Shown: positions 42,546-52,570, numbered from the stretch's first letter. The stretch is DNA of 64,000 nt from Streptomyces sp. CB02261 (GCF_001905665.1 NZ_LIVX01000013.1:62001-126000), one strand, 5' to 3'. The notes: generated by a model not told the origin, from the letters alone. Numbers and translations: made by a program.

Positions 42546-43472
42546 TCAGACCTCGGGGCGCAGCATCGGCGGATTGAGAAGAGTGGCCCCACCCGCCCTG
42601 AACAGCTGGGCGGGACGCCCACCCTGACGGGTCGTCGTGCCACCGGCCGGAACCAGGAAGCCGGGCGTGCCGGTCACCTTCCGGTGGAAGTTGCGCGGGT
42701 CGAGGGACACGCCCCACACGGCCTCGTACACCCGCCGCAGCTCCCCGACCGTGAACTCCGGCGGACAGAAGGCCGTGGCCAGGGAGGAGTACTCGATCTT
42801 GGAACGGGCGCGCTCCACCCCGTCGGCGAGGATCCGGGCGTGATCGAAGGCGAGCGCCTCCGGACCCCCGCTCTTCCCCGTGCCCTCGGGGTCGTCGCCC
42901 GCTTCGGCGCCATCCGCGCTCACGACCGTCCCGGCGATCATGTCCTCGCCGAGCAGTTCCTCGACGGGGGCCCAGCGGGCGCTGTTCGCGTCGCCTCCGG
43001 CCCTCGGCGCGGGAAGGTCGGGAGCCAGCGCGAGGTGCGCGACGCTGACGACCCGCATGCGGGGGTCACGGTCGGGCGCACCGTAGGTCGCGAGCTGCTC
43101 CAGGTGCGCGCCGTTGCTCGGGACCGGCGGCGGAGCGGCGGGGTCGTGGGCGCAGAGACCGGTCTCCTCGACCAGCTCGCGCGCCGCAGCGGCGCCGAGG
43201 TCCTCGTCCGCGCGCACGAAGCCGCCGGGCAGCGCCCAACGCCCCTGATACGGCGCTTCTCCCCGACGTACGACCAGGGTGCAGAGCGCGTGGCGGCGCA
43301 CGGTGAGCACGACCAGATCGACAGTGACGGCGAAAGGCGGAAAGGCCGACGGGTCGTAGGGAGGCATGCCGCGATCATAGTCGTCTTCCTGACGATAAAC
43401 ACGCCCCTCGGGAGCGACGGCGACGACTTCCTCGCCCTGCCGCGAAGCTTCCCTCGTGTCTGTGTCCGGCAT
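42546..43472 (-). CDS. NrtR-type regulator (Nudix domain plus winged helix)
   Basis: 308-residue protein of the NrtR family, which in other bacteria represses NAD synthesis genes and is released by ADP-ribose. The Nudix domain (about 45-190) keeps a full Nudix box, GGFVRADEDLG...RELVEETGL, so it may also hydrolyse its ligand. The C-terminal winged helix (about 225-300) reads FTVGELRRVYEAVWGVSLDPRNFHRKV. ATG 43472 lies 4 bases after the stop of the debranching-like gene, with GGGGGT ahead of it. No NAD genes are adjacent. An insert of about 30 residues (ADGAEAGDDPEGTGKSGG) lies between the two domains. Confidence 0.82.
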   Translation of the reverse strand: MPDTDTREASRQGEEVVAVAPEGRVYRQEDDYDRGMPPYDPSAFPPFAVTVDLVVLTVRRHALCTLVVRRGEAPYQGRWALPGGFVRADEDLGAAAARELVEETGLCAHDPAAPPPVPSNGAHLEQLATYGAPDRDPRMRVVSVAHLALAPDLPAPRAGGDANSARWAPVEELLGEDMIAGTVVSADGAEAGDDPEGTGKSGGPEALAFDHARILADGVERARSKIEYSSLATAFCPPEFTVGELRRVYEAVWGVSLDPRNFHRKVTGTPGFLVPAGGTTTRQGGRPAQLFRAGGATLLNPPMLRPEV

Positions 43473-43476
43473 CCCG

Positions 43477-45543
43477 TCATACCCCCAGTTGAAGGCCCTC
43501 TGCGGCCTGCTCGACCATACCGAGACCGAGCCTGCCGACCCGCGCGGCGAACGGCTCACCGGCGACCACGAGCCCCGAGAACCGGATCGCACCCAGCGGG
43601 GCCGACCGCAGGGGGTGTGTCGACACAGAGCGGCCCGGCGCGTCGGGACGGATCCCGGCGAGGGCCAGCAGGGCGTGCACCGCGCCGGCGGCCGCAATGG
43701 CCGCAGGCCGGCACGCGGCCGGGTGCGGCACCGGGCGCCCGCCCGCCGTGCGCTGTTCCCCGGCGTACATCTCGGGCAGGCGATGGGCGAAGGCCTCCGA
43801 CGCGTCGATCAGCCCGCGCAGCAGGGAGGCGGCCTCCTTCTCGTGCCCGGCGGCGGCGAGGCCGGCCACCGCGACCGCCGTCTCGTGCACCCGCACCGCG
43901 CCCGCCCGGTGGCCGAACGGGTTGTGGCCCGGTTCCTTGGTGCCGAGGCCGCGCAGCCCCCAGCCGGAGTCCAGGGCGGGGGTGCCGAGCAGCCTTGCCA
44001 CCTGCTCGGTCTCCGTCCCGTCCAGCAGGCCCTGTGCATGGATGCCGCCGCCGAGCAGCCCGGTGTCGAGCAGATGCGCGGCCCAGCCCCCCAGGTGGGA
44101 CAAGCTCCGGCCGTCGGGCAGGCGGGCCACGGCCGGGCGTCCCCCCGTCCGGTCGTCGAGCCAGAACTCCCGCCGGAAGCGCTCGCGCAGCGCCCGTGCC
44201 GAGTCCCGCAGCGGGTCTCCCCCGGGTCTCCCGCAGGCATCGAGCAGGTCCGCTCCGAGCAGGGCCGCCCGGTGTGCGTGCGCCTGCGTCTCGGCCCGCC
44301 AGGGCCCGGCGGGCCCCGGGTCCGGCACGAGGCCGTCTCCGGCGGCTGCCCGGCGCAGCCAGCCGAGGCAGCGCTCCGCCACGGGAAGCAGTTCCTCGAG
44401 GTCCGCCGTCGGGAGCCCCCAGCGACGGGCCTCGGCGAGAACGACCGGGAAGGCGAGGGTGGCCTCGATGCCCGTGCAGCGGGGCGGCAGATGCGGACCC
44501 GCGTCCCGGAGGGGACCCGGGATCCGGCCGGACTCGGGACCGGCACCGGAGAGCTGGGTACGTCCGAGGGCACGCAGGGTGGTGGCGGCGAGCCGGGTGC
44601 CGAGAGGGAGGACCATGCGGGCCGCCCAGAGCGCCTCGGCGGTGACCGGTCCGCAGCGCCAGGGGACGCCGGCCGCGAGATGCACGTCCGCCGGGTGTGC
44701 GGGGTCGCGCTGGAGCAGCGCCCGCAGGTCCTCGACGGAAGCGCGCAGGAGTTCTCCCGGGCGAGGGTCGTCGCCCTCGGCCTGCGCGTCGGCGAGCAGA
44801 TGGCCGCCGGGCCGTCCGGCGCCCGGGGAGGCGGAGGACCGGGTGGGCGAGTCCTCGCGTACACGTAGCTGGACCGAGAACGTGCCTCCGGGCGCCACCT
44901 CCGCCTCCCAGCGCAGTACTCCGGCGGCCGCCAGGGAGTCCGTGGGCGGCGGGTCCGCGGTGACGGCGACGGAGCTCCCGTCTCCGGTCCAGCGCAGGCC
45001 TGTGCCGTGGACGCTCGCGGTGAGCCCGGGTCCGGACCGGCCGGACGCCACCGCGCCCAGGTTCGCGAGATCCGTGCCCAGAGCGATCTCCACGGGGAGC
45101 CGGAGGGGGCGGGCGACTGCGCTGCGCAGCGTGATCCGCTCGGTTCCGTCGGCGCTCCGCGTGCGTTCGACGGTGATTCCGGGATCGGGCCCCATGTCTC
45201 CCGGGACACGGAGGACGCCGAGGAACACCGCCCGGTCCGCGGTCGCCATGCGGCCCTGAAGGGCGACGGGCTCGCGCCCCGCCACGCGCAGGACGCAGCG
45301 GGAGAGGAGCCGTCGGCCCGCCGCGTACACGCCCTCGAGCCCCTCGCCGGTGAGCTGGCCGTGCTCGGAGCAGATGGCGAGGGCGGGGAGAGCCACGCAG
45401 ATGAGCGCTCCGTGCACCGGGGGGAGCTCAGCGGGGCGCGCCCCGCGCGAGGGCGCGACGCCGCTGCCGGACGGGCGCCCGAGAGGGGGACCGGTCGTGG
45501 GTCCGGGTGGGCGGCCGGGGACAGGGACAGGGCTGGGGGCCAT
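43477..45543 (-). CDS. Glycogen-debranching-like protein (N-terminal domain plus alpha/alpha barrel)
   Basis: 688-residue protein. A Pro/Gly/Ser-rich disordered N-terminus of about 45 residues is followed by a glycogen-debranching N-terminal domain (about 50-260: EGVYAAGRRLLSRCVLRVAG, GITVERTRSADGTERITLRSAV, LPVEIALGTDL). A six-hairpin glycosidase-type barrel follows (about 300-650: WAARMVLPLGTRLAATTLRALGR, GIEATLAFPVVLAEARRWG, SLSHLGGWAAHLLDTGLL, GWGLRGLG, GAVRVHETAVAVAGL). Catalytic acids are not certain. The start is uncertain: ATG 45543 lacks a good ribosome site, and GTG 45690 is in frame. An ATG at 45663 overlaps the DUF4192 stop but is in another frame. Gene order DUF4192 - this - nrtR suggests one transcript. 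Confidence 0.8.
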   Translation of the reverse strand: MAPSPVPVPGRPPGPTTGPPLGRPSGSGVAPSRGARPAELPPVHGALICVALPALAICSEHGQLTGEGLEGVYAAGRRLLSRCVLRVAGREPVALQGRMATADRAVFLGVLRVPGDMGPDPGITVERTRSADGTERITLRSAVARPLRLPVEIALGTDLANLGAVASGRSGPGLTASVHGTGLRWTGDGSSVAVTADPPPTDSLAAAGVLRWEAEVAPGGTFSVQLRVREDSPTRSSASPGAGRPGGHLLADAQAEGDDPRPGELLRASVEDLRALLQRDPAHPADVHLAAGVPWRCGPVTAEALWAARMVLPLGTRLAATTLRALGRTQLSGAGPESGRIPGPLRDAGPHLPPRCTGIEATLAFPVVLAEARRWGLPTADLEELLPVAERCLGWLRRAAAGDGLVPDPGPAGPWRAETQAHAHRAALLGADLLDACGRPGGDPLRDSARALRERFRREFWLDDRTGGRPAVARLPDGRSLSHLGGWAAHLLDTGLLGGGIHAQGLLDGTETEQVARLLGTPALDSGWGLRGLGTKEPGHNPFGHRAGAVRVHETAVAVAGLAAAGHEKEAASLLRGLIDASEAFAHRLPEMYAGEQRTAGGRPVPHPAACRPAAIAAAGAVHALLALAGIRPDAPGRSVSTHPLRSAPLGAIRFSGLVVAGEPFAARVGRLGLGMVEQAAEGLQLGV

Positions 45544-45658
45544 GGCGGGTACGGGGTGCTCTCTCTGCGAACCGGGTGTCCGGCGGGATGTCGGCGGGAC
45601 GGCTCGGACGACTCCGCCAGAGAGCTGAACGCGCCTGTGGGCGGCCGGGTCACGGTCG

Positions 45659-47086
45659 TCATCGGCCGCTCCTGGAGCCGCGCTGCCCACCGTGCCTCGG
45701 AGCGCCGCTTCCCGGCTTCCCCGTCGCGGGGCCGCTGGGCCTGACCCCGGCCCCCGAGCGGCGCTCTCCTTCGCCGGTCTGGCGACCGGGCTTGCGGAGG
45801 GTCAGCCGGGTGCCCTGCGGGCGGGTGGCGCGCATCCGGACGCGTCGGGAGACGGACGGGGCGGAGGGGGCGGAGGGAGCGGTCCGGGCGTCCCGCTCGC
45901 TCCTCAGGCAGGAGCGGAGCGACTCGGGGTCGAGCCCCTCGTTGCAGGCCTGGTGCAGCAGCTGGGCGAAGACGTATTCGGGGTCGGCGTGGAGTGCGAG
46001 CCCGAGGGCGACCCGGGCGGTCGGCTCGTCGCCGGTGGACCAGGCGACCCATCCCGCAAGGGTGAGGGGCGCGGCGGCATGCTCCTGATAGGGGCTGACG
46101 CAGCGCCGGGCGAGGACCCGCCAGAGCCGCAGGGCGGCCGTGCCCTCCCAGCCTTCCATCCATTCGGCGGCGCGGTCCCGGGTGACCCGGTCCTGGAGGC
46201 CGATGATCAGCGCGGCCGCTTCGTCGGTCCCGACCAGGGCGTCGTCGGCCGCGTCGCCCTCGGCCGTCGCCGCGCCGGCCCTCGCCCCGCTCACCCGGCC
46301 CGTCCGATCCGTCGGCTCCACGGGGCTCTCCTTGCCGGGTCGCTTCGGGTTGGCGAAACGGCGGAGGACGTCACGGGCGAGTTTCAGCGTCGTCTCGCGC
46401 ACCTCTTCGCGGCCCTCGCCCGGGGCGCCTTCGATGATCCGGGGGACGATCGAGGCGGCGGTCGCGTCGAGTGCGGCGCGCTGCTCCTCTTCCCGTGGGC
46501 CGCCGGACGGCTTGAACCGGCTTTCCATGTCCCGCAGGGATCCCCGTACCTGGACTCCGGCGTACGCCGCGGCCGCCGCCATCACCGACGTGCCGCTGAG
46601 CGCGAGCGGGGTGCCGTCGGGTGGGCAGCAGCGCGCGTCGGGGCAGCAGTAGGAGAAGTAGAGGCCGTCGGAGATGCAGAGCGCTTCGTAGACGGGAATG
46701 TCGAGGGCGCCGCAGGCGATCCGCAGGTGCTGGGCGAAGGGGCGCAGCCGTTCCATGACCACCCGGCCCGTCTCGCCGGCCGCGGGGTCCTGGCAGAGGA
46801 AGACCACGATGCCGTCCGGTCGCGCACCCCCCTTGGCTCCTCCGTCGACGAGGCACTCGGCGAGGTGGTCGGCGGTGGACGCCCATTCGAGGGGCGAGCG
46901 CGGGATGCCGAGCCTGACCCTGCCGCCGAAACGGCCGCGCTCGCCGTTGAGGGCGACCAGGACGACGGAGTCGGTGGGGTGGAAGCCCAGCATGAACGGC
47001 AGGGCGTCGGCCAGTTCCGCCGGGCCACGCAGGGTGATCTGCTGAGTACGGGAGAGGTCGCTGGATTCACGGTGATTCGCGTTCAT
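45659..47086 (-). CDS. DUF4192 family protein
   Basis: 475-residue actinobacterial protein of unknown function. The conserved block begins [59 protein letters not shown] strand-helix unit follows, then a Cys cluster [16 protein letters not shown] (residues about 148-163) that could bind metal. The TPR-like helical part near 300-400 ([36 protein letters not shown]) resembles the DUF4192 C-terminal region. The last 70 residues are basic and disordered ([11 protein letters not shown]...). It is divergent from recQ across 141 bases. Confidence 0.9.
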   Translation of the reverse strand: MNANHRESSDLSRTQQITLRGPAELADALPFMLGFHPTDSVVLVALNGERGRFGGRVRLGIPRSPLEWASTADHLAECLVDGGAKGGARPDGIVVFLCQDPAAGETGRVVMERLRPFAQHLRIACGALDIPVYEALCISDGLYFSYCCPDARCCPPDGTPLALSGTSVMAAAAAYAGVQVRGSLRDMESRFKPSGGPREEEQRAALDATAASIVPRIIEGAPGEGREEVRETTLKLARDVLRRFANPKRPGKESPVEPTDRTGRVSGARAGAATAEGDAADDALVGTDEAAALIIGLQDRVTRDRAAEWMEGWEGTAALRLWRVLARRCVSPYQEHAAAPLTLAGWVAWSTGDEPTARVALGLALHADPEYVFAQLLHQACNEGLDPESLRSCLRSERDARTAPSAPSAPSVSRRVRMRATRPQGTRLTLRKPGRQTGEGERRSGAGVRPSGPATGKPGSGAPRHGGQRGSRSGR

Positions 47087-47227
47087 GGTCAGGACGGTCT
47101 CGTGATCTCCCGAAATCCGAAACCCCTGTGGATAACTCCCGGAAACGGGTCATCCGCACCCCTTCGAGTTGTCCACAGGTTCGGCTCTCATTCGCGCGAT
47201 GTCCGAGGCATCGGGTTGCATGGAGGC

Positions 47228-49411
47228 ATGACCCACGTAGACCCCCTGGAAGATCGCGCCGCACTCCGGACCGCCGCCGATGCCGTGCTCGCCCGTCTCG
47301 TGTCGGACCCGACCGGCAGGGCGAGACTGCGCGAGGACCAGTGGCGGGCCATCGAGGCCCTGGTCGCCGACCGGCGCCGGGCCCTGGTGGTGCAGCGGAC
47401 CGGCTGGGGGAAGTCGGCGGTGTACTTCGTGGCGACCTCGCTGCTCCGTGAGCGCGGAAGCGGCCCGACCGTGATCGTCTCCCCGCTGCTCGCACTGATG
47501 CGCAACCAGGTGGAGGCGGCGGCGCGGGCGGGCATCCGCGCCCGGACGATCAACTCGTCGAACACCGAGGAGTGGGACACGGTCCAGGAGGAAGTGTCCG
47601 CGGGCGAGGTCGACGTGCTCCTGGTGAGCCCCGAGCGGCTCAACAATCCCGACTTCCGCGATCAGGTCCTCCCCCGGCTCGCGGCCGCCACCGGGCTCCT
47701 CGTGGTCGACGAGGCACACTGCATCTCGGACTGGGGGCACGACTTCCGGCCCGACTACCGCAGGCTGCGCACCATGCTGGCCGACCTGCCGTCCGGGGTG
47801 CCGGTGCTCGCCACCACGGCGACGGCGAACGCCCGGGTGACGGCGGACGTGGCCGAGCAGCTCGGCACGGGCGCCGGCACGGACGCGCTCGTGCTGCGCG
47901 GGCCGCTGGACCGGGAGAGCCTGAGTCTGGGCGTGGTCAGACTGCCCGACGCGGCCCACCGGCTGGCCTGGCTGGCCGATCATCTCGGCGAGCTGCCCGG
48001 TTCCGGGATCATCTACACGCTGACCGTCGCCGCGGCCGACGAAGTGACGGCCTATCTGCGCCAGTGCGGACACACGGTCTCGTCGTACACGGGCCGGACG
48101 GAGAACGCCGACCGGCAGCAGGCCGAGGACGACCTGCAGGCCAACCGGGTCAAGGCGCTGGTGGCGACGTCGGCGCTGGGCATGGGCTTCGACAAGCCGG
48201 ACCTGGGCTTCGTGGTGCATCTCGGTTCGCCTTCCTCCCCGATCGCGTACTACCAGCAGGTCGGCAGGGCCGGGCGAGGGGTGGAGCACGCGGAGGTGCT
48301 GCTGCTGCCGGGGCAGGAGGACGAGGCGATCTGGCGCTACTTCGCTTCGGTGGCCTTCCCGCCCGAGGAGCAGGTGCGCCGGACGATCGACGTGCTCGCG
48401 CAGGCGGGCCGGCCGTTGTCCCTGCCCGCTCTGGAGCCCTTGGTGGAGCTGCGCAGGACACGGCTCGAGACGATGCTCAAGGTTCTCGACGTCGACGGCG
48501 CGGTGCGGCGGGTGAAGGGCGGCTGGGAGAGCACGGGCCGGCCCTGGGTGTACGACACGGAGCGGTACGCGTGGGTGGCGCGGCAGCGGGAGACCGAGCA
48601 GCAGGCCATGCGGGACTACGCGGCGACGACGGGTTGCCGGATGGAGTTCCTGCGGCGTCAGCTGGACGACGAGGAGGCCGCCCCGTGCGGTCGCTGTGAC
48701 AATTGCGCGGGGAACCGGTTCGACCCGAAGGTGTCGGACGCCGCTCTGGACGCCGCCAAGGGCGAGTTGGGCCGACCGGGCGTGGAGGTGGAGCCCCGCA
48801 AGATGTGGCCGACCGGGCTCGCGGCGGTCGGGGTCGACCTGAAGGGCCGTATCCCGGCCGGTGAGCAGGCTTTCGGAGGACGGGCTCTGGGGCGGCTTTC
48901 GGACATCGGCTGGGGCAACCGGCTGCGTCCGCTGCTGGCCGACAGCGCCTCGGACGGGCCCGTGCCGGACGATGTCGTGCAGGCCGTGGTGCATGTCCTC
49001 GCCGACTGGGCCAAGGGGCCCGGTGGTTGGGCCTCCGGGGCGCCGGACGCGCCGGTCCGTCCCGCCGGGGTGGTCACCGTCGCCTCCCATCGCAGGCCGC
49101 GTCTGGTGGGGTCGTTGGGAGAGCGCATCGCCGAGATCGGCAGGATGCCTCTGCTCGGTGCGGTGGAGTACACGCCCGAGGCGGAGGAGTTGCGGCTCTC
49201 CCGGACCAACAGCGCCCAGCGGGTGATGGGTCTGCAGCGGACCCTGACGGTCTCCGCCGAGCTGGGCGGGCGGCTGGCCTCCGCGGGCGGGCCGGTTCTT
49301 CTCGTGGACGATCTCTCCGACAGCGGCTGGACGTTGGCGGTGGCGGCGCGGCTGCTGCGGCGGGCCGGAGCGGAAGGGGTGTTTCCGCTGGTGCTCGCCG
49401 TCCAGGGGTGA
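47228..49411 (+). CDS. RecQ-family DNA helicase with C-terminal ComF-like phosphoribosyltransferase domain
   Basis: 727-residue superfamily 2 helicase. It has motif [15 protein letters not shown], motif Ia [11 protein letters not shown], motif [19 protein letters not shown], motif III ATTATA, and motifs [16 protein letters not shown] and [10 protein letters not shown]. The zinc site is CGRCDNCAG after about residue 480. Beyond it, instead of HRDC, the last 110 residues look like ComF/GntX-type PRTase: [24 protein letters not shown], then [14 protein letters not shown], then the PRPP loop [23 protein letters not shown] 47228 has its GGAGG only one base away. In-frame TTG 47216 with GAGG at 7 bases is a real alternative. 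It is divergent from the DUF4192 gene. Confidence 0.9.
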   Translation: MTHVDPLEDRAALRTAADAVLARLVSDPTGRARLREDQWRAIEALVADRRRALVVQRTGWGKSAVYFVATSLLRERGSGPTVIVSPLLALMRNQVEAAARAGIRARTINSSNTEEWDTVQEEVSAGEVDVLLVSPERLNNPDFRDQVLPRLAAATGLLVVDEAHCISDWGHDFRPDYRRLRTMLADLPSGVPVLATTATANARVTADVAEQLGTGAGTDALVLRGPLDRESLSLGVVRLPDAAHRLAWLADHLGELPGSGIIYTLTVAAADEVTAYLRQCGHTVSSYTGRTENADRQQAEDDLQANRVKALVATSALGMGFDKPDLGFVVHLGSPSSPIAYYQQVGRAGRGVEHAEVLLLPGQEDEAIWRYFASVAFPPEEQVRRTIDVLAQAGRPLSLPALEPLVELRRTRLETMLKVLDVDGAVRRVKGGWESTGRPWVYDTERYAWVARQRETEQQAMRDYAATTGCRMEFLRRQLDDEEAAPCGRCDNCAGNRFDPKVSDAALDAAKGELGRPGVEVEPRKMWPTGLAAVGVDLKGRIPAGEQAFGGRALGRLSDIGWGNRLRPLLADSASDGPVPDDVVQAVVHVLADWAKGPGGWASGAPDAPVRPAGVVTVASHRRPRLVGSLGERIAEIGRMPLLGAVEYTPEAEELRLSRTNSAQRVMGLQRTLTVSAELGGRLASAGGPVLLVDDLSDSGWTLAVAARLLRRAGAEGVFPLVLAVQG

Positions 49412-49639
49412 GACAGGAGGGGGAACGGGGAGTGAACAATGGGCAACTGGGCAGGGATATGAGTGGCATACCAACTCATTCCCGTCAGCTGCCTCAATTG
49501 CTCGTTGCCGCTCGCGCACGGGCCAGCAAGAATTGGGAAACCGCCTCGCACGGCCCGTCAGCGGTCCGGAAGGACTGTGCCGTGGTGCGCACTCACCCGA
49601 CCTTGCCCGCCTCGCGGGCGCGTATCCGAAGGGAGGACC

Positions 49640-50269
49640 GTGACCCTCGGATTCGCTCCGCCCACAGCCGCCTCGCTCAGATCGTCGTCCGAGTCCGCCA
49701 GCCGCCTCGCTCGGATACTCGAACCGGCCGAGTGGTCAGCGGCGGAGATCCCGCTGCTGCGCAACCCCCGCGAGGTCGTCAGCGGCCTGCACTCCCGTCA
49801 TACGCCCACGCCCTCCATGGCCGTCCTGGCGGTGCTGGACCACGAGGAACGGCTCGCCGCCAGCGCCTCGTTCGTCCGGCGCCCCTCGCCGGCCGACGGC
49901 TGGGAATTCCGCAACGCGCTGCTGGCGCATCTGCGACGGGTCATCCCGCACGACCTGCGCAGGCGCACGCCGGTACGGACCGCGGTCCTGCTGTACTGCC
50001 GTGAGGGCGACGAGCGCTGGACGGAGGAGGACGGAGCCTGGATGTGGGGGCTCCGGGACGCCTGCACCTTGCACGGGCTCCGTTGCGGCGCGTACATCAC
50101 GCTGACCCGCGGCGGCTGGCAGGTGCTCGGCGAGGGCCGTGGCGGGCGGCGGCCGGACTCCGACTCGTCGCCGATGCCCCTCGGTGACGGGCCGGCCGAA
50201 CTCGGCCGGCTCACGCCCAGAACCGCGAGCGGCGCGACCGAGCCCCTGCGCAGGGCGGCCGCGCGCTGA
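49640..50269 (+). CDS. Conserved hypothetical protein
   Basis: 209-residue protein I cannot assign. It has a compact folded middle (residues about 15-160) with ILEPAEWSAAEIPLLRNPREVV, SMAVLAVLDHEERLAASASFVRR, TAVLLYCREGDERWTEEDGAWMWGLRDACTLHGLRCGAYITLTRGGW. This looks like an alternating helix-strand fold. The last 45 residues are basic and disordered. GTG 49640 follows GGGAGG at short spacing (3 bases). The frame is open upstream to 49463. It follows recQ at 228 bases with no clear terminator and could be expressed with it. Confidence 0.7.
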   Translation: MTLGFAPPTAASLRSSSESASRLARILEPAEWSAAEIPLLRNPREVVSGLHSRHTPTPSMAVLAVLDHEERLAASASFVRRPSPADGWEFRNALLAHLRRVIPHDLRRRTPVRTAVLLYCREGDERWTEEDGAWMWGLRDACTLHGLRCGAYITLTRGGWQVLGEGRGGRRPDSDSSPMPLGDGPAELGRLTPRTASGATEPLRRAAAR

Positions 50270-50284
50270 TCTTCCGCACGCCGA

Positions 50285-50315
50285 CCTCCGCCGGCCCGGT
50301 CCGGTCCGGCGGAGG
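50285..50315. terminator. Bidirectional terminator between two hypothetical genes
   Basis: Perfect 10-bp stem CCTCCGCCGG / CCGGCGGAGG with an 11-base loop between convergent genes. Confidence 0.65.
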
Positions 50316-50324
50316 GGTGGTCGG

Positions 50325-50963
50325 TCAGACCCCGGCGCCCACTCCGAGAAGCGCCGAGACGCGCTGCGGATCACCGCAGACGACGAGCAGGGCGCTCGCG
50401 CGTGCCATCGCCGACGGGAGGGCCTTGGCGGCCGTCTCGTCATCCCCGCCGTTCACGGCGACGATCACGACGGGACGGGAGTTCGCCCGTTCCACGGCGG
50501 CGGCGTGCGCGAAGAACACGTCGTCACCGGCGTCCTGCTGGGCCCAGTAGGCGGCCTCGCCGAAGGACAGTTCGTGCGTGGTCCAGGGGTGGGGGTCGCC
50601 GGTGGTGAGCACCAGGACCTCGCCGGGTGCCCGCCCGCTCTCCAGGAGCAGGTCCAGAGCCTCCTCGGCGGCGTCGAGCGCGCCGAGGACGGGGGCCGGG
50701 ATCAGCTGGAGCTGCGGCGTGGATCGCTGGTCGGAACGATTCTCCGGGGTGAGCGCCGGAGACGGGCCGGGACCGGGGTGCGGGCGCGGCTTCGGCGACG
50801 CGGGCCTGGCCGGGCCGGGAACGGGGCGTCCGGGCCGCGGAGAGGCCGCGGAACGCGGGCCGGGTACAGGACGGGGGGTCGACGCGGGACGGCCGGCGGC
50901 CGTGGTGGCGCGGGGACCCTGGGCGCTCTCGTGAATCTGAGGCTCCTCGGGAAACAGAGGCAT
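50325..50963 (-). CDS. Conserved hypothetical protein, Pro-rich N-terminus
   Basis: 212-residue protein. Residues 1-85 are Pro/Arg/Gly/Ser-rich and disordered. Residues about 90-212 form a compact domain: PAPVLGALDAAEEALDLLLESG, GEVLVLTTGDPHPWTTHELSFG, then DVFFAHAAAVERANSRPVVIVAVNGGDD and ALLVVCGDPQRVSALLGV. The alternation of strands and helices suggests a small Rossmann-like fold. I do not recognise a catalytic motif. ATG 50963 has no strong ribosome site. The frame is open upstream into the rnhB 3' flank. It is downstream of rnhB on the same strand, but a hairpin lies between. Confidence 0.65.
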   Translation of the reverse strand: MPLFPEEPQIHESAQGPRATTAAGRPASTPRPVPGPRSAASPRPGRPVPGPARPASPKPRPHPGPGPSPALTPENRSDQRSTPQLQLIPAPVLGALDAAEEALDLLLESGRAPGEVLVLTTGDPHPWTTHELSFGEAAYWAQQDAGDDVFFAHAAAVERANSRPVVIVAVNGGDDETAAKALPSAMARASALLVVCGDPQRVSALLGVGAGV

Positions 50964-51024
50964 GGGTGGATGTCTATCAAACGCCGCTGCGCGAGGCACC
51001 GGCGGGTGGGCACACATGTGCGCC

Positions 51025-51065
51025 CCGGTCGCGTGGGAGGCCCCTAGCCAGGGTCCCGCGACCGG
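51025..51065 (-). terminator. Putative terminator after rnhB
   Basis: Inverted repeat CCGGTCGCG / CGCGACCGG with a 23-base loop, starting at the rnhB stop on the minus strand. The loop is long, so efficiency is doubtful. Confidence 0.45.
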
Positions 51066-51069
51066 AAGT

Positions 51070-51783
51070 TCAGAAGTCGAAGCCGAGTTGGCCCCCGCTC
51101 TCCAGTGCGACCGCCTCGGCGGAGAGGCGGACCTTTTTGAGGTGGCGCCACCTGGGCATCGCGTCCAGGTACGACCAGGAGAGACGGTGGTGAGGGGTGG
51201 GCCCCAGCTCTTCGAGCGCCGCTTTGTGGACCGGCGAAGGGTAGCCCGCGTTGGCCCCGAAGGCATACGCCGCGTAGTCCTCGGCGCCGCCGGTCTGCAG
51301 CTCCGCCATGACGGCGTCCCGGCGGACCTTGGCGATGACGGAGGCGGCGGCCACGGCGATGCAGGACTGGTCGCCCTTGATCACCGTGCGGACCTGCCAG
51401 GGGCTGCCGAGGTAGTCGTGCTTGCCGTCGAGGATCACCGCGTCGGGCCGGACGGGGAGGCCTTCGAGGGCCCGGGTGGCCGCGAGCCGCAGTGCCGCGG
51501 TCATCCCGAGCTCGTCTATCTCCTGCGGAGTCGCGTCGCCGAGCGCGTACGCCGTGACCCACCGCTCCAGTTCGACGGCGAGCGCGGTGCGGCGCTTGAG
51601 GGTGAGCAGCTTGGAGTCGGTGAGCCCCTCGGGCGCCCGACGCAGGCCGGTGACGGCCGCGCACACCGTGACGGGGCCGGCCCAGGCCCCGCGCCCGACC
51701 TCGTCGACTCCGGCGACGATCTTGGCGCCGGTGGTGGCTCGGAGCGATCGCTCAACGGTGTGGGTGGGTGGTTCGTACGGCAT
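51070..51783 (-). CDS. rnhB: Ribonuclease HII
   Basis: 237-residue RNase HII, which nicks RNA in RNA-DNA hybrids and starts removal of misincorporated ribonucleotides. Active-site acids are in [14 protein letters not shown] and [12 protein letters not shown]. Supporting motifs are [36 protein letters not shown] and [11 protein letters not shown]. The N-terminus [14 protein letters not shown] is a little longer than usual. It is upstream of a hypothetical gene. Confidence 0.95.
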   Translation of the reverse strand: MPYEPPTHTVERSLRATTGAKIVAGVDEVGRGAWAGPVTVCAAVTGLRRAPEGLTDSKLLTLKRRTALAVELERWVTAYALGDATPQEIDELGMTAALRLAATRALEGLPVRPDAVILDGKHDYLGSPWQVRTVIKGDQSCIAVAAASVIAKVRRDAVMAELQTGGAEDYAAYAFGANAGYPSPVHKAALEELGPTPHHRLSWSYLDAMPRWRHLKKVRLSAEAVALESGGQLGFDF

Positions 51784-51909
51784 GGCGCCTGACAGGTTAC
51801 GCCGCCTGGTGCCGCATGCGATACCCGGTTTCCCCTCGGGGGCCGGGCGAGCTGCGCACCGGCCGCCCGAGTCCGTGCGAACCGCCCCCGCGGAGCGGCG
51901 CCCGCCGTG

Positions 51910-52527
51910 TCAGGGACGGAGCAACGGCACCATGATCCGGTCGACGAGATCGGCGATCTCGCGGTCCACCCATTCGCTGACGCACACCTTGGAGCGGTAC
52001 ATCATCATGGCGGGAATGACATCGACGACCAGGTCGTCGTCCGCGTCGGCCCGCACCTCACCCCGCGCGATTCCGCGCCTCAGGACAGCCCGGAAGAGCC
52101 GAGCCGAAGGCTCGACCACTCCCGTGACGATCAAGCTGTGGAACCTTGCGGCGGACTCGGCATCGCATTCGTGAAGCACGGCGCGCAGGGCGAGGCCGGG
52201 CCTCGAGTACATGACGTCCCGGAGCCGGCGGCACACTTCGTACAGATCCTCGCGCACACTCCCGAGGTCCGACGCCTCGTCGAGCGTCGGCAGTCCGGCC
52301 CGGAGCGCGTCCGCGACGAGGTCCTGCTTGGACGGCCAGCGCCGGTACACCGCGGCCTTACCCGTCTGCGCGCCGACCGCGACGCCTTCCATCGTCAGCC
52401 CGTTCCAGCCGACGCTTCCCAGCTGGTCGAGCGTGGCCTCCAGGATGGCCCGTTCGAGGACAGGGCCGCGGCGTCGCAGCGACGCCGCTCCCGGCCGGGC
52501 GGCGGCCGCGGAGCGCGAAGTAACCAT
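51910..52527 (-). CDS. TetR/AcrR family regulator, likely repressor of the adjacent MFS gene
   Basis: 205-residue regulator. A basic, Ala/Arg-rich N-terminus of 20 residues is followed by the TetR helix-turn-helix (about 22-75: LERAILEATLDQLGSVGWNGLTMEGVAVGAQTGKAAVYRRWPSKQDLV). A C-terminal TetR_C-type ligand domain completes it. ATG 52527 has GGAGAG at 7 bases. It is divergent from a DHA2 transporter, with two 20-bp palindromes of identical arms in the gap. This layout is the standard drug-efflux repressor pair. The inducer is unknown. Confidence 0.93.
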   Translation of the reverse strand: MVTSRSAAAARPGAASLRRRGPVLERAILEATLDQLGSVGWNGLTMEGVAVGAQTGKAAVYRRWPSKQDLVADALRAGLPTLDEASDLGSVREDLYEVCRRLRDVMYSRPGLALRAVLHECDAESAARFHSLIVTGVVEPSARLFRAVLRRGIARGEVRADADDDLVVDVIPAMMMYRSKVCVSEWVDREIADLVDRIMVPLLRP

Positions 52528-52570
52528 CAGGATCTCTCCGTTGAAGCGATGCGTATCGTCGGCAGCGCTC

